In this document: positions 16,686 to 25,677 of the stretch, one piece after another
Layout: the number at the start of each line of letters is the position of its first letter
Position numbering within the stretch: the stretch's first letter is position 1
Assembly (NCBI GenBank): GCA_017548075.1
Contig: JAFYNL010000033.1
Location: forward strand, 1-34,690
Reading direction: 5' to 3'
Origin: Bacteroidaceae bacterium
GTDB lineage: Bacteria > Bacteroidota > Bacteroidia > Bacteroidales > Bacteroidaceae
Length of the DNA: 34,690 nucleotides
Translations under genes and position numbers: made by a program
The notes under the pieces: generated by a model
Seen by the model: the letters and a program-made list of their open reading frames with translations, nothing else
Database searches by the model: none
Told to the model about the DNA's origin: nothing

Positions 16686-18155
16686 ATGAAACATACCTAT
16701 CGGGCATGGTCCGCAATCATTCTGGCCGTCGCCTTTCTCCATATAAGTTGTAGCGAAGACACAGGTTCGCTGGGTGTCTTCCCGCAAGAGGACGCCATCA
16801 GCACCTCTACAGCATCCTTTGGCGTTCTTTCAAACGACCTGCTCAATGCCGTTGTACCTGCCAATAGTACTACCTGCTACTTGGGCAAAGTCATTGATCC
16901 AGAGACAGATCAGGCCATTACAGCTACCTTTGCAACACAATTCCACACCTTCGAGAACTATAATTTCCCTGATAAGGAATCCATTCTCACAAAAGATGGT
17001 TATCGTTGCGACTCTATTGAGATCCGTCTTTTCATCAAAAATACTTTCGGAGACAAGAACAATCCCATGAAGGTTGAAGTGTGGCCACTCAGCATGAACG
17101 AAGACAAACTGCTCGAAGAATCAGCCAGTCTCTTCACAAACACCGACCTTTGGCAGTATGTTGATGACAGTCAAGGCCCCATCGCAACTAAGGTCTTCAC
17201 TGCTACAGACTATATCATGAGCGATGACCAACGTGCCAGCAATAACTACTCAGACAATGTGCGCATTGTTTTGCCCCGCGAATATGGGGAAAACATCATT
17301 GAAACATACTTCAGTGACCCGCAGTCTTTCCGCGACTCATATTCTTTCATCCGCAAAGTTTGTCCAGGCTTCTTGTTCCGCACAGTCAGTGGAACTGGCA
17401 CAATGCTTAACCTGGAAGTCTGCACGCTGAACCTCAACTTCCGCTATTACTACAAGGATCTTGATGGAGTTGTCCATAATGACTCCATCGTTTCGGCTCT
17501 TTGCCGCTTCGCTGCAACACCCGAAGTCATTCAAAGCACCCAGTTTGAAAGCAGCAACCTCGACGAACTTATAGGCAACGAGCAATACACAATGCTCAAA
17601 ACTCCCGCAAGTATTTGCACAGAACTCATCTTGCCGATTGACGATATCTACAAGGGACACGAGAACGATAGCATCAGTCGCGCCTCCATCACACTCACCC
17701 GAATCAACAATCAGGATGAGGATGCATTAAACGACGACTATGCTCTCGGCATCCCAACAGAGCTGTTACTTGTGCGAAAGCAGAACCTAAATCGCTTCTT
17801 CGAAGAACATCAGGTGAGCGACAACCAGCAATCCTTTACAACTTCGTTCTTTGACACCTATAATTGCTACGACTTCGCAAACATCAGTCGACTCATCTCC
17901 TATTGCCAACACGAAAAGGTTGCAGGCATGAAGGAAACGAACCTGACTGAGGAAGAATGGGAAGCAGCACATCCCGACTGGAATCACGTGGTGCTCGTAC
18001 CTGTTACTGTCTCATCGACAACCGACACCTACGGCTACACATCACAAGTTTCCGTCAATCAAGATTTGAGCCTCTGTAGCACAAAACTTGTGCGAGGAAC
18101 AGCTGACAATCCTATTCGGATGCAAGTCATTTACAGTCGTTTTGCAGGCAAATAG
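16686..18155 (+). CDS. DUF4270 family lipoprotein
   Basis: A 489-residue exported lipoprotein. The signal peptide ends in a lipobox with Cys22 ('FLHISC'), followed by S-E-D, a short acidic stretch like the surface-export signals of Bacteroidetes lipoproteins. The mature part carries DUF4270 features: 'TCYLGKVIDPETDQAITATF' near residue 62, and a long beta-rich body with a C-terminal 'MQVIYSRF'. The function of DUF4270 is not established. It is cotranscribed with the GT5-like protein, which may hint at envelope or storage-polysaccharide physiology, but this is speculation. Confidence 0.85.
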   Translation: MKHTYRAWSAIILAVAFLHISCSEDTGSLGVFPQEDAISTSTASFGVLSNDLLNAVVPANSTTCYLGKVIDPETDQAITATFATQFHTFENYNFPDKESILTKDGYRCDSIEIRLFIKNTFGDKNNPMKVEVWPLSMNEDKLLEESASLFTNTDLWQYVDDSQGPIATKVFTATDYIMSDDQRASNNYSDNVRIVLPREYGENIIETYFSDPQSFRDSYSFIRKVCPGFLFRTVSGTGTMLNLEVCTLNLNFRYYYKDLDGVVHNDSIVSALCRFAATPEVIQSTQFESSNLDELIGNEQYTMLKTPASICTELILPIDDIYKGHENDSISRASITLTRINNQDEDALNDDYALGIPTELLLVRKQNLNRFFEEHQVSDNQQSFTTSFFDTYNCYDFANISRLISYCQHEKVAGMKETNLTEEEWEAAHPDWNHVVLVPVTVSSTTDTYGYTSQVSVNQDLSLCSTKLVRGTADNPIRMQVIYSRFAGK

Positions 18156-18200
18156 ACTTCACTTTTGCAACTTTTATAACGCGCTAAAACACATTTCACT

Positions 18201-18605
18201 ATGAAACATTTCATGCTCATTGCAGCCATATTCATCAGTATGGCTGTCGTTATGCCCTCCTCTGCCTATGCAGGCAAGAAAAGGGATGCTCGTGTAGCAT
18301 ATATTATGAAGAACCTCAGGCTGAAGAGCGACGTGCAAACTAAGTTCAAGCCCCTGCTCGAAGCCTATCTCAAGGAACTTTCCGATATAAAAGCCCCTTA
18401 CAAGAAACTCAAGGATGAACTTGAAGATGCCATCAATGCGAACAAACTTACCCCAGCACAATGCGACCAACTCTTCGAGGCAAAGCAAAAGCAAGAAGAC
18501 AAGGAGCCCGCATTGAATCGCAAATGGTACGCAAAGTTCAAGACTGTCGTCACTACTCAGCAAGCCTACAAGGCAATGAAACTAAGTGACGATAAAATAG
18601 AATAA
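18201..18605 (+). CDS. Small periplasmic helical protein of unknown function
   Basis: A 134-residue protein with a signal peptide ending at about residue 24 ('SSAYAG'). The mature part is highly charged, lysine-rich and predicted helical ('KFKPLLEAYLKELSDIKAPY', 'LTPAQCDQLFEAKQKQ'). The overall look, and the LTPAQ-like segment, recall Spy/CpxP-type periplasmic proteins, but I cannot confirm membership. It ends 3 bases before ettA, so the two are cotranscribed. One cysteine remains in the mature part. Confidence 0.75.
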   Translation: MKHFMLIAAIFISMAVVMPSSAYAGKKRDARVAYIMKNLRLKSDVQTKFKPLLEAYLKELSDIKAPYKKLKDELEDAINANKLTPAQCDQLFEAKQKQEDKEPALNRKWYAKFKTVVTTQQAYKAMKLSDDKIE

Positions 18606-18608
18606 CTT

Positions 18609-20306
18609 ATGGCAACGACAGACGACAAAAAGGTTATCTTCTCGATGGTCGGCGTAAGCAAGGTCATCCAGCAGAACCAAAAGCAAGTCCTCAAGAACAT
18701 TTACCTGTCCTTCTTCTATGGTGCAAAGATAGGCATCGTGGGCATGAACGGCGCAGGTAAATCGACACTCCTGAAGATAATTGCTGGCATTGAGCAGCAG
18801 TATCAAGGCAATGTGGTTTGGAGCCCGGGCTACAGCGTTGGCTACCTTGAACAGGAGCCCCAGCTTGATGACAACAAAACGGTTATCGAGGTGGTGAAGG
18901 AAGGCGTGCAACACATCGTGGACGCCTTGAAGGAATACGAGGAGATAAACCAGAAGTTTGGCCTGCCAGAGTATTACGAGGATGAGGACAAGATGAACCA
19001 ACTCTTTGCTCGACAAGGCGAATTGCAGGATATCATCGACAGCACCGACGCCTGGAACTTGGACAGCAAACTGGAGCGTGCAATGGATGCGCTTCGTTGC
19101 CCGCCTGCCGACCAACCGATTAATACATTGAGTGGTGGCGAACGTCGTCGTGTAGCACTTTGTCGTCTGCTTCTGCAAAAGCCCGACGTCCTGTTGCTCG
19201 ACGAGCCGACCAACCATTTGGATGCTGAAAGCATTGACTGGCTCGAGCAGCATCTCACGCAATATGAGGGCACGGTTATCGCCGTCACGCACGACAGATA
19301 CTTCCTTGATGATGTGGCAGGCTGGATTCTCGAACTCGACCGAGGCGAAGGAATCCCTTGGCAAGGCAATTATTCTTCTTGGCTTGAGCAGAAGACCAAG
19401 CGCATGGAACAAGAGGAGAAGGTGGCAAGCAAACGTCGCAAAACGTTGGAACGCGAGCTTGAATGGGTTCGCATGTCACCCAAGGCACGTCAAGCAAAAG
19501 GTAAAGCGCGTCTGAACAGCTACGACAAGTTGCTCAACGAAGAGCAGAAGGAGCGCGAAGAGAAACTGGAGATTTTCATTCCTAATGGTCCTCGCCTTGG
19601 CAACAAAGTCATCGAAGCACACGGAGTCTGCAAGGCTTTCGGCGAGAAGCAACTCATCAAGAACTTCGACTTCATGCTTCCTCCAGGCGGCATTGTTGGT
19701 GTCATCGGCCCGAACGGTGCAGGCAAGACAACACTTTTCCGCATGATAATGGGATTAGAGAAACCCGATGCTGGAACTTTCGAGGTGGGCGAAACTGTCA
19801 AGATATCTTATGTTGACCAAAGCCACAAGGACATCAAGCCCGAACTTTCCGTTTATCAAGTCATTAGCCAAGGCAACGAACTGATGCGTTTAGGTGGGCG
19901 CGACATCAACTGCCGCGCATACTTGAGCCGCTTCAACTTCAGTGGTGCTGACCAAGAGAAGAAGTGCGGCGTATTGTCAGGTGGCGAACGCAATCGTCTG
20001 CATCTCGCAATGGCATTAAAGCAGGAAGGCAATGTGCTGCTGCTCGACGAGCCAACAAACGACATTGACGTCAACACTTTGCGAGCCCTCGAAGAAGGTC
20101 TTGAGAACTTTGCAGGCTGTGCTGTTGTCATCAGCCACGACCGTTGGTTCCTCGACCGCATATGTACACACATTCTTGCTTACGAAGGTGATGGCAATGT
20201 ATTTTACTTCGAAGGCAGTTACACCGACTATGAGACTAACAAACTTAAGCGTCTAGGTTTGGAAGAACCCAAGCGTATCCGCTATCGCAAGCTAATGGAA
20301 GATTAA
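18609..20306 (+). CDS. ettA: Energy-dependent translational throttle protein EttA (ABC-F ATPase)
   Basis: Ribosome-associated ABC-F protein, 565 residues, with two ATPase domains and no membrane part. Walker A motifs are 'GMNGAGKST' (about 45-53) and 'GPNGAGKTT'. Signatures are 'LSGGERRRVAL' and 'LSGGERNRLHL', and Walker B motifs are 'LLLDEPTNHLD' and 'LLLDEPTNDID'. Between them lies the linker rich in basic and acidic residues ('RELEWVRMSPKARQAKGKAR') typical of EttA. In E. coli EttA gates the first peptide bond according to ADP/ATP level. Length and motifs match EttA better than the antibiotic-resistance ABC-F types. Confidence 0.95.
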   Translation: MATTDDKKVIFSMVGVSKVIQQNQKQVLKNIYLSFFYGAKIGIVGMNGAGKSTLLKIIAGIEQQYQGNVVWSPGYSVGYLEQEPQLDDNKTVIEVVKEGVQHIVDALKEYEEINQKFGLPEYYEDEDKMNQLFARQGELQDIIDSTDAWNLDSKLERAMDALRCPPADQPINTLSGGERRRVALCRLLLQKPDVLLLDEPTNHLDAESIDWLEQHLTQYEGTVIAVTHDRYFLDDVAGWILELDRGEGIPWQGNYSSWLEQKTKRMEQEEKVASKRRKTLERELEWVRMSPKARQAKGKARLNSYDKLLNEEQKEREEKLEIFIPNGPRLGNKVIEAHGVCKAFGEKQLIKNFDFMLPPGGIVGVIGPNGAGKTTLFRMIMGLEKPDAGTFEVGETVKISYVDQSHKDIKPELSVYQVISQGNELMRLGGRDINCRAYLSRFNFSGADQEKKCGVLSGGERNRLHLAMALKQEGNVLLLDEPTNDIDVNTLRALEEGLENFAGCAVVISHDRWFLDRICTHILAYEGDGNVFYFEGSYTDYETNKLKRLGLEEPKRIRYRKLMED

Positions 20307-20352
20307 AAAGTACACTCTTCTTCCCTATAGAGGAGTGCCGCAACAGGTAACT

Positions 20353-21207
20353 ATGATTGTTATAAAGGATAAGGAATTTGGCGGTGAGCGTCCGCTCTAC
20401 AAACTTCATAATGCTCGTTTGGAACGGGTGACAATACATCTTGGCGAGTCGAGCATCAAGGAGAGCGGCAACATCGAAGCCTACGACTGCATTTTCGAGG
20501 GCAAATATGTCTTTTGGGAGTGCCGTAAATTTCTTGCCCAAAACTGCCATTTCGAGACTTCTGCACGCTCATCTCTCTGGTATAGTGAGAACGGCAAACT
20601 CGTTAATTGTCTGGTTGATGCGCCAAAGATGTTCCGCCGGATGCAAGGCATAGAGGTTGACGACTGTCGCTTCACCGATGCACAGGAAACGTTGTGGGAC
20701 TGCGACAAAGCAACCTTCCGCAACTGCGAAATACTGAATGCCGATTATCTGGGCATGCGTACCGACAAAGTCTTCATAGATAAATTGCACCTCGAGGGCA
20801 ACTACGCTTTCCAATACAGCAAGAATGTGGAGATAAAGAACTCGCTCCTGAATAGCAAGGATGCGCTTTGGGATTGCGAAAACGTCACGATAACCGACTG
20901 TGAAATCAACGGAGAGTACTTGGGTTGGTATAGTCGTAACCTCACGCTCATCCGTTGTCACATTACAGGTCCACAGCCTCTTTGTTATTGCGAGAACTTG
21001 ACTTTGGTGGATTGCACCTTTGGTAACGATGCCAATCTCATGCTCGAGTACAGCTCCGTGAAAGCCTCTATCAAGGGAGACGTCCATAGTATCAAGAATC
21101 CGACAAGTGGTAACATAATTGTTGAAGGCCACATTGGAGAACTAATTATTGACAAGAATCAGAAGGCACCTGCCGACTGCACGATTCATGAAATACACGC
21201 AGAGTAA
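20353..21207 (+). CDS. DUF3737 family protein (predicted right-handed beta-helix)
   Basis: A 284-residue cytosolic protein starting at ATG 20353 ('MIVIKDKEFGGERPLY'); an in-frame GTG 18 bases earlier is considered less likely. The sequence is a chain of short repeats of the form 'v.n...c.f.....lw.c.n..i.nc', e.g. 'YVFWECRKFLAQNCHF', 'ALWDCENVTITDCEI', 'LGWYSRNLTLIRCHI', typical of pectin-lyase-like parallel beta-helices. The function of DUF3737 is unknown. It lies 46 bases behind ettA and overlaps the start of the MATE gene by 20 bases, suggesting coupled expression. Confidence 0.85.
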   Translation: MIVIKDKEFGGERPLYKLHNARLERVTIHLGESSIKESGNIEAYDCIFEGKYVFWECRKFLAQNCHFETSARSSLWYSENGKLVNCLVDAPKMFRRMQGIEVDDCRFTDAQETLWDCDKATFRNCEILNADYLGMRTDKVFIDKLHLEGNYAFQYSKNVEIKNSLLNSKDALWDCENVTITDCEINGEYLGWYSRNLTLIRCHITGPQPLCYCENLTLVDCTFGNDANLMLEYSSVKASIKGDVHSIKNPTSGNIIVEGHIGELIIDKNQKAPADCTIHEIHAE

Positions 21208-22639
21208 AGACAGACTGCTCTCGCTCATACGAGAAGGCGGCAAGCTTGACGTAATGTCACAAATCAAGCTTACCGCCTTGCTTAGTTTCCCCAGCATGCT
21301 AGCGCAGTTGGTGCACATCATGATGCAGTACATCGATGCCAGCATGGTAGGTAGTCTTGGTGCTGTAGCCAGTGCGAGCATCGGTCTTGTCAGCACCAGC
21401 ATTTGGCTTTTCGGCAGCATGTGTCATGCAATAAGCGTAGGTTTTTACGTTCAGGTGGCACATCGAATCGGTGCCAACGACTTTGCTGGAGCGCGAGAAG
21501 TACTGAGGCAGAGCTTCATGGCTTGCATTCTTTTTGCAGTAATACTCGGTTGTATCGGAGTAGGCATTAGCAGTTATCTGCCCCATTGGTTAGGGGGAGG
21601 AGAGGACATATGTCATGATGCAAGCCTCTACTTCATGTTCTTCTCGATGTGCCTCCCCTTTTCGATGCTGAACTCGCTCTGTGCCGGAATGCTTCGATGC
21701 AGCGGTAACATGCACATTCCCAGCATCTTGAACATCGGACTTTGTCTGCTCGATGTCTTCTTCAACTGGTTGCTTATCTTCCCCACTCGCACATACTTTG
21801 GCATCACGATACCTGGTGCTGGCCTTGGTGTGGTAGGTGCTGTACTTGGCACAGCCATTGCCTTCATCATCTGCTCCTCTTTGATGTGCTACTTTACGGT
21901 TGTTCGAAGCAAGGAACTTTCCCTTCGACAAGACACAGGTACCTTCATTCCGCAACTAAAGACATTGCGCGAGAGTTTCCATATCTCTGCGCCGATAGCT
22001 GTGGAGCACGTCATTATGTGTGGAGCCCAGATAGTAAGCACGATTATTGTTGCGCCGCTTGGTACCATCGCAATTGCAGCCAACAGTTTTGGTATCACAG
22101 TCGAAGCACTCTGTTATATGCCTGGTTATGGCATTTCGGATGCTGCCACGACGCTTGTAGGACAAAGTCTTGGAGCTGGTCGACGCTTCCTGGCAAGGAG
22201 TTTTGGACGCATCACATTAGGCATGGGCATGACCTTCATGACCTTGATGGCTGTGGTGATGTACACCGCTTCGCCTGCCCTTATGAGCGTTATGACACCT
22301 GACCTCGACGTACAGAAACTGACAGTTCAAATCCTTCGCATCGAAGCGTTTGCAGAGCCGATGTTTGCTGCCAGCATAGTATGCTATGGTATCTTCGTCG
22401 GAGCACGAGACACGCTGATTCCTTGCACGATGAATCTGTCGAGCATGTGGCTGGTGCGCATAGTCCTGGCTTACATTCTTGTTTCCTTCATGGGACTGCA
22501 AGGTGTTTGGATTGCAATGGCTTCGGAGCTTTGCTTCCGTGGTTTTATCTTCCTGTTAAGGTTCCGCGGAGACAGTTGGCTCAAGGCTTTCTCGAAACCA
22601 CACAAAGAGGAAGAGCCAAACGTAACACAGGTAAATTGA
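21188..22639 (+). CDS. MATE family efflux transporter
   Basis: Inner-membrane Na+/H+-coupled multidrug/toxin extrusion-type protein, 483 residues from ATG 21188 (an in-frame ATG 39 bases earlier gives an unlikely basic extension inside the previous gene). About 12 hydrophobic segments are seen, with MatE-domain signatures 'PSMLAQLVHIMMQYIDASMV' near the start and 'GISDAATTLVGQSLGAGR' at the start of the second half. The substrate cannot be predicted. It is last in the plus-strand series and followed by a repeat block that forms a terminator. Confidence 0.93.
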   Translation: MKYTQSKDRLLSLIREGGKLDVMSQIKLTALLSFPSMLAQLVHIMMQYIDASMVGSLGAVASASIGLVSTSIWLFGSMCHAISVGFYVQVAHRIGANDFAGAREVLRQSFMACILFAVILGCIGVGISSYLPHWLGGGEDICHDASLYFMFFSMCLPFSMLNSLCAGMLRCSGNMHIPSILNIGLCLLDVFFNWLLIFPTRTYFGITIPGAGLGVVGAVLGTAIAFIICSSLMCYFTVVRSKELSLRQDTGTFIPQLKTLRESFHISAPIAVEHVIMCGAQIVSTIIVAPLGTIAIAANSFGITVEALCYMPGYGISDAATTLVGQSLGAGRRFLARSFGRITLGMGMTFMTLMAVVMYTASPALMSVMTPDLDVQKLTVQILRIEAFAEPMFAASIVCYGIFVGARDTLIPCTMNLSSMWLVRIVLAYILVSFMGLQGVWIAMASELCFRGFIFLLRFRGDSWLKAFSKPHKEEEPNVTQVN

Positions 22640-22728
22640 AAACATAACACGTTACGATTGCGATCGTAACGTGTTATGTTTGCCAACGAAGCACGTTATG
22701 TTTGCAATCATAACGTGCCGTGTTTTTT
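22640..22728. repeat. Intergenic repeat block D with two perfect hairpins
   Basis: Four ~22-base units fill the gap between the converging MATE and aspS genes. The first two form a perfect 18-bp stem (22641-22658 with 22663-22680, loop TGCG). The last two form a perfect 10-bp stem (GCACGTTATG at 22691-22700 with CATAACGTGC at 22709-22718). Cores TAACACGTTA and TAACGTGTTA and the TTTGCCAACG linker place it in the same family as the other blocks. Confidence 0.9.
22691..22728 (+). terminator. Terminator of the MATE gene formed by repeat block D
   Basis: The 10-bp hairpin ending at 22718 is followed by CGTG and a T6 run (22723-22728), a plausible rho-independent terminator for the plus strand. 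The 22641-22680 hairpin, read on the minus strand, is followed by TTTTC and could serve aspS. Confidence 0.65.
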
Positions 22729-24508
22729 ACTTTAACCTGATGCAGAGTTCGTCCATCTGCTTTTGGTCGATTGGCCCAGGAGCATCGAGCATCACATCCC
22801 TGCCGCTGTTGTTCTTGGGGAAGGCAATGCAATCGCGTATGCTATCAAGTTCTGCGAAGAGACTTACAAAGCGATCCAAACCGTAAGCAAGTCCTCCATG
22901 TGGAGGTGCGCCATACTTGAAGGCATTCATCAGGAAGCCGAACTTCTGCTGAGCCTGTTCTGGAGTGAAGCCCAGAATCTCGAATATCTTCTGCTGCAAC
23001 TTGGCATCATGGATACGAATGCTTCCGCCTCCGACTTCTACGCCGTTGACCACCATATCATAGGCATTGGCGCGAACGCTGGCGGGGTCTGTATCGAGCA
23101 GAGGAATGTCCTCGGGCTTGGGCGAAGTGAACGGGTGGTGCATGGCCATGAGGCGCTGCTCCTCGTCGCTCCACTCGTACATCGGGAAGTCGATAACCCA
23201 GAGGCAGGAGTACTTGTTCTTCGGACGAAGTCCCATCCTGCTGCCCATCTCGAGACGAAGTTCGCTGAGTTGCTTGCGAACCTTCATGGCATCAGGGCCA
23301 CAGAGGATGAGGATGAGGTCTCCAGCCTTCGCGTTCATCTTCTCCTTGAGAACTTCGAGATTCTCAGGCGTATAGAACTTATCGACAGAACTCTTCACGT
23401 TGCCATCCTCTTGGACACGAGCATAAACCAGGCCTTTGGCTCCAATCTGCGGACGTTTCACGAAGTCGGTCAGCTCATCAAGTTGTTTTCTTGAATAAAC
23501 TGCCTGACCTTCACAACAGATGGCACCTATGTAGGCAGCATCGTCGAACACTTGGAAGCCTGCAGGGAAGATGCTCTCCACGATTTCACGAGAAGCGTTA
23601 TCTGGCTGATTGTTCTTCAGCTCGACGAACTTCATGCCGAAGCGTGTGTCGGGTTTGTCGCTGCCGTAGTACTTCATTGCGTCTGCCCAAGTCATACGGG
23701 GCAACTCAGGAATATCGATGCCTTTCAACGCCTTGAAGAGGTGACGACTCATGCCCTCGAACATCTGCAGAATGTCTTCCTGTTCAACGAACGACATCTC
23801 GCAGTCAATCTGCGTGAACTCTGGCTGACGGTCAGCACGCAAATCCTCGTCGCGGAAGCACTTCACAATCTGGAAGTAACGGTCCATGCCAGACACCATC
23901 AGCAGTTGTTTCAAGGTCTGAGGGCTCTGTGGAAGAGCATAGAACTGACCTGGATTCATGCGGCTTGGAACAACAAAATCGCGAGCACCTTCAGGCGTAC
24001 TGTTCACCAGGACAGGCGTCTCTATCTCAAGGAAGCCATGCTGGTCGAGATAACGACGTACCTCGAAAGCAAACTTGTGACGAAGTTCCAGATTCTTGCG
24101 AACGTTAGGACGACGAAGATCAAGATAACGATACTTCATGCGAAGGTCGTCTCCGCCATCACTCTCCTCTTCAATAGTGAAAGGAGGAGTCAGGCTCTCG
24201 TTCAAGATATTAAGTTCTGTGACGAGAATCTCGATGTCGCCAGTCGGGATGTTCTTGTTCTTGGAGTAACGCTCAGCAACCTCTCCCTTTGCCTGAACCA
24301 CGAACTCGCGTCCCAGACGGCCTGCCTGCTGACGAAGTTCCTCTGAAGCATCCTCGTTGAAAGCAAGCTGTGTGATGCCGTAACGGTCACGCAAGTCAAC
24401 AAACGTAAGTGCACCCAAGTTGTGGATGCTCTGCACCCATCCTGCAAGAGTGACTTTTTCACCTATATTAGCGAGTCGAAGCTCGCCGCATGTCTTTGTC
24501 CTATACAT
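22727..24508 (-). CDS. aspS: Aspartyl-tRNA synthetase
   Basis: Class II aminoacyl-tRNA synthetase charging tRNA-Asp, 593 residues from ATG 24508 ('[11 protein letters not shown]'). Upstream in-frame ATG codons at 24565 and beyond are rejected because family proteins start here. Parts in order: OB-fold anticodon domain ('[24 protein letters not shown]'), class II motif 1 ('[19 protein letters not shown]'), motif 2 ('[23 protein letters not shown]') and motif 3 ('[10 protein letters not shown]'), plus the bacterial GAD insertion. Its upstream neighbour on the strand is tRNA-Lys, separated by a hairpin; no separate promoter with the usual boxes was found. Confidence 0.97.
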   Translation of the reverse strand: MYRTKTCGELRLANIGEKVTLAGWVQSIHNLGALTFVDLRDRYGITQLAFNEDASEELRQQAGRLGREFVVQAKGEVAERYSKNKNIPTGDIEILVTELNILNESLTPPFTIEEESDGGDDLRMKYRYLDLRRPNVRKNLELRHKFAFEVRRYLDQHGFLEIETPVLVNSTPEGARDFVVPSRMNPGQFYALPQSPQTLKQLLMVSGMDRYFQIVKCFRDEDLRADRQPEFTQIDCEMSFVEQEDILQMFEGMSRHLFKALKGIDIPELPRMTWADAMKYYGSDKPDTRFGMKFVELKNNQPDNASREIVESIFPAGFQVFDDAAYIGAICCEGQAVYSRKQLDELTDFVKRPQIGAKGLVYARVQEDGNVKSSVDKFYTPENLEVLKEKMNAKAGDLILILCGPDAMKVRKQLSELRLEMGSRMGLRPKNKYSCLWVIDFPMYEWSDEEQRLMAMHHPFTSPKPEDIPLLDTDPASVRANAYDMVVNGVEVGGGSIRIHDAKLQQKIFEILGFTPEQAQQKFGFLMNAFKYGAPPHGGLAYGLDRFVSLFAELDSIRDCIAFPKNNSGRDVMLDAPGPIDQKQMDELCIRLK

Positions 24509-24538
24509 TATTATATTATATGTTGTTCGTCTTATAGG

Positions 24539-24571
24539 AAAAGGATGAACTGTCATCCAGCCCATCCTTTT
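24539..24571 (-). terminator. Hairpin between tRNA-Lys and aspS (terminator or attenuator)
   Basis: AAAAGGATG (24539-24547) and CATCCTTTT (24563-24571) form a perfect 9-bp stem with a 15-base loop. On the minus strand it follows the tRNA directly, the T4 is part of the stem, and only a short T-poor run follows. It may end the tRNA transcript partially and let aspS be read through. Confidence 0.6.
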
Positions 24572-24577
24572 ACCTTG

Positions 24578-24650
24578 TACGCCCTCAGGGGCTCGAACCC
24601 TGGACCCATTGATTAAGAGTCAATTGCTCTACCAACTGAGCTAAGGACGC
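24578..24650 (-). tRNA. tRNA-Lys (anticodon CUU)
   Basis: A 73-base tRNA on the minus strand. The 5' part GCGTCCT pairs with AGGGCGT, including G-U pairs at 1-72 and 4-69, with discriminator A. The D arm is AGCTCAGTTGGTAGAGC. The anticodon loop ACTCTTAAT has CTT at 24617-24615. The T arm is CAGGG-TTCGAGC-CCCTG. CCA is not encoded. The anticodon reads AAG lysine codons. Confidence 0.96.
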
Positions 24651-24673
24651 ATCTCTTTTCTTGTTTGCGGGTG

Positions 24674-24705
24674 CAAAGGTATGAACTTTTCTTTAATCCG
24701 CCAAA
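24674..24705 (-). promoter_or_regulatory. Promoter of tRNA-Lys (and perhaps aspS)
   Basis: On the minus strand TTTG (24702-24705), a 20-base spacer and TACCTTTG (24674-24681) give a full Bacteroidetes-type promoter about 15 bases before the expected start and 24 bases before the tRNA. No other promoter is seen for aspS. Confidence 0.85.
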
Positions 24706-24727
24706 TGTTTTGCAGTTTTTTTTCGTT

Positions 24728-25531
24728 TTAAGTGAGAGAATACATCTTAGAGGGAGTCTTCCTTTTCAGTATGTCGAGTTCAAAGTCCACTCCTGGGATG
24801 ATTCCATGTTGCCGAAGCACAGCCTCAACAGTCTTACGAGCAAGTACAGGATGATTGTTCTCTTCGCTTAAATGACATAACCACACATGACGAAGCTGAG
24901 GAGTTGCATACTCAGCAAGGAGATAAGCCGCTTGCTCATTGTTCAAGTGTCCGTTCTCGCCACTAATGCGTTCTTTGAGGAATGCCGAATACTTGCCCAT
25001 ATGTAGCATGTTGACATCGTGATTCGACTCAAGCACTAAGTAGTTAGCCAAGCCTACCTGCTCGCGAATCGTGTCAGTAACATGCCCAACATCAGTAATG
25101 AGACAGAAGCGAACGCCGTCTGCCTCGATGACATACCCCACACAATCGCGGCTATCATGCGGTACATCGAATGGAGTGATGCGGAAGTTTCCTACTTCTA
25201 TTGTCTTTCCTTTCTCGAGGAAGGCCATGCGTTCAGGCGGCACCTTAGTCTTCAGACAACGGTTGCACTCAATGCCCTCGTGCACAAGTTTTGTAGCATA
25301 AACGGTCTTGCCATATTCTTTGGCAATATCTCCCACAGCCTTGATATGGTCGGCATGATCGTGCGTAATGAAGACCGCGCCAACGTCCTGCTCCAGGCTC
25401 ATGTCGAAGTCCTTGAAGAATTTCTTCAAGCTTCGAGTAGAGATGCCTGCATCGAGCAGAATGGATGTCTCTCCCGACTGCAAGAGATAGCAATTGCCAC
25501 TGCTACCAGAGCCAAGTGATATGAATTTCAT
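24728..25531 (-). CDS. MBL-fold metallo-hydrolase, WalJ/YycJ-like
   Basis: Cytosolic metallo-beta-lactamase-fold protein of 267 residues. The start 'MKFISLGSGSSGNCYLL' is typical of the YycJ/WalJ group. The metal-binding HxHxDH motif is 'THDHADH' (about 56-62). Later ligands are in 'VPHDSRDCVGY', 'LITDVGH' and 'HLSEENN'. YycJ proteins are reported as DNA exonucleases or linked to the WalK/WalR system in Firmicutes; the role in Bacteroidetes is not settled. It is divergent from the 1232-residue gene with its own promoter. Confidence 0.9.
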   Translation of the reverse strand: MKFISLGSGSSGNCYLLQSGETSILLDAGISTRSLKKFFKDFDMSLEQDVGAVFITHDHADHIKAVGDIAKEYGKTVYATKLVHEGIECNRCLKTKVPPERMAFLEKGKTIEVGNFRITPFDVPHDSRDCVGYVIEADGVRFCLITDVGHVTDTIREQVGLANYLVLESNHDVNMLHMGKYSAFLKERISGENGHLNNEQAAYLLAEYATPQLRHVWLCHLSEENNHPVLARKTVEAVLRQHGIIPGVDFELDILKRKTPSKMYSLT

Positions 25532-25554
25532 CCTTTTTTGTTATATTTTACCCG

Positions 25555-25586
25555 CAAATATACAAAATAATGTCACACAACGCAAA
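25555..25586 (-). promoter_or_regulatory. Promoter of the WalJ-like gene
   Basis: Minus strand TTTG (25583-25586), a 20-base spacer and TATATTTG (25555-25562). The leader to the ATG at 25531 is about 17 bases. Confidence 0.75.
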
Positions 25587-25603
25587 CTTTTATACGATTT
25601 TGT

Positions 25604-25634
25604 TTTGAACATAAAGGAAAAAGCACTATATTTG
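25604..25634 (+). promoter_or_regulatory. Promoter of the 1232-residue protein gene
   Basis: TTTG (25604-25607), a 19-base spacer and TATATTTG (25627-25634), with a leader of about 37 bases. It faces away from the WalJ-like promoter. Confidence 0.8.
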
Positions 25635-25677
25635 TGGGCAGAACAATCAATTTAGTATTAACTTAACAACAAAGAAC

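Noticed and set aside
24509-24565. Longer N-terminus of AspRS
   Set aside because: The extra 19 residues are not found in the family, and the hairpin between tRNA and aspS would lie around the earlier start.
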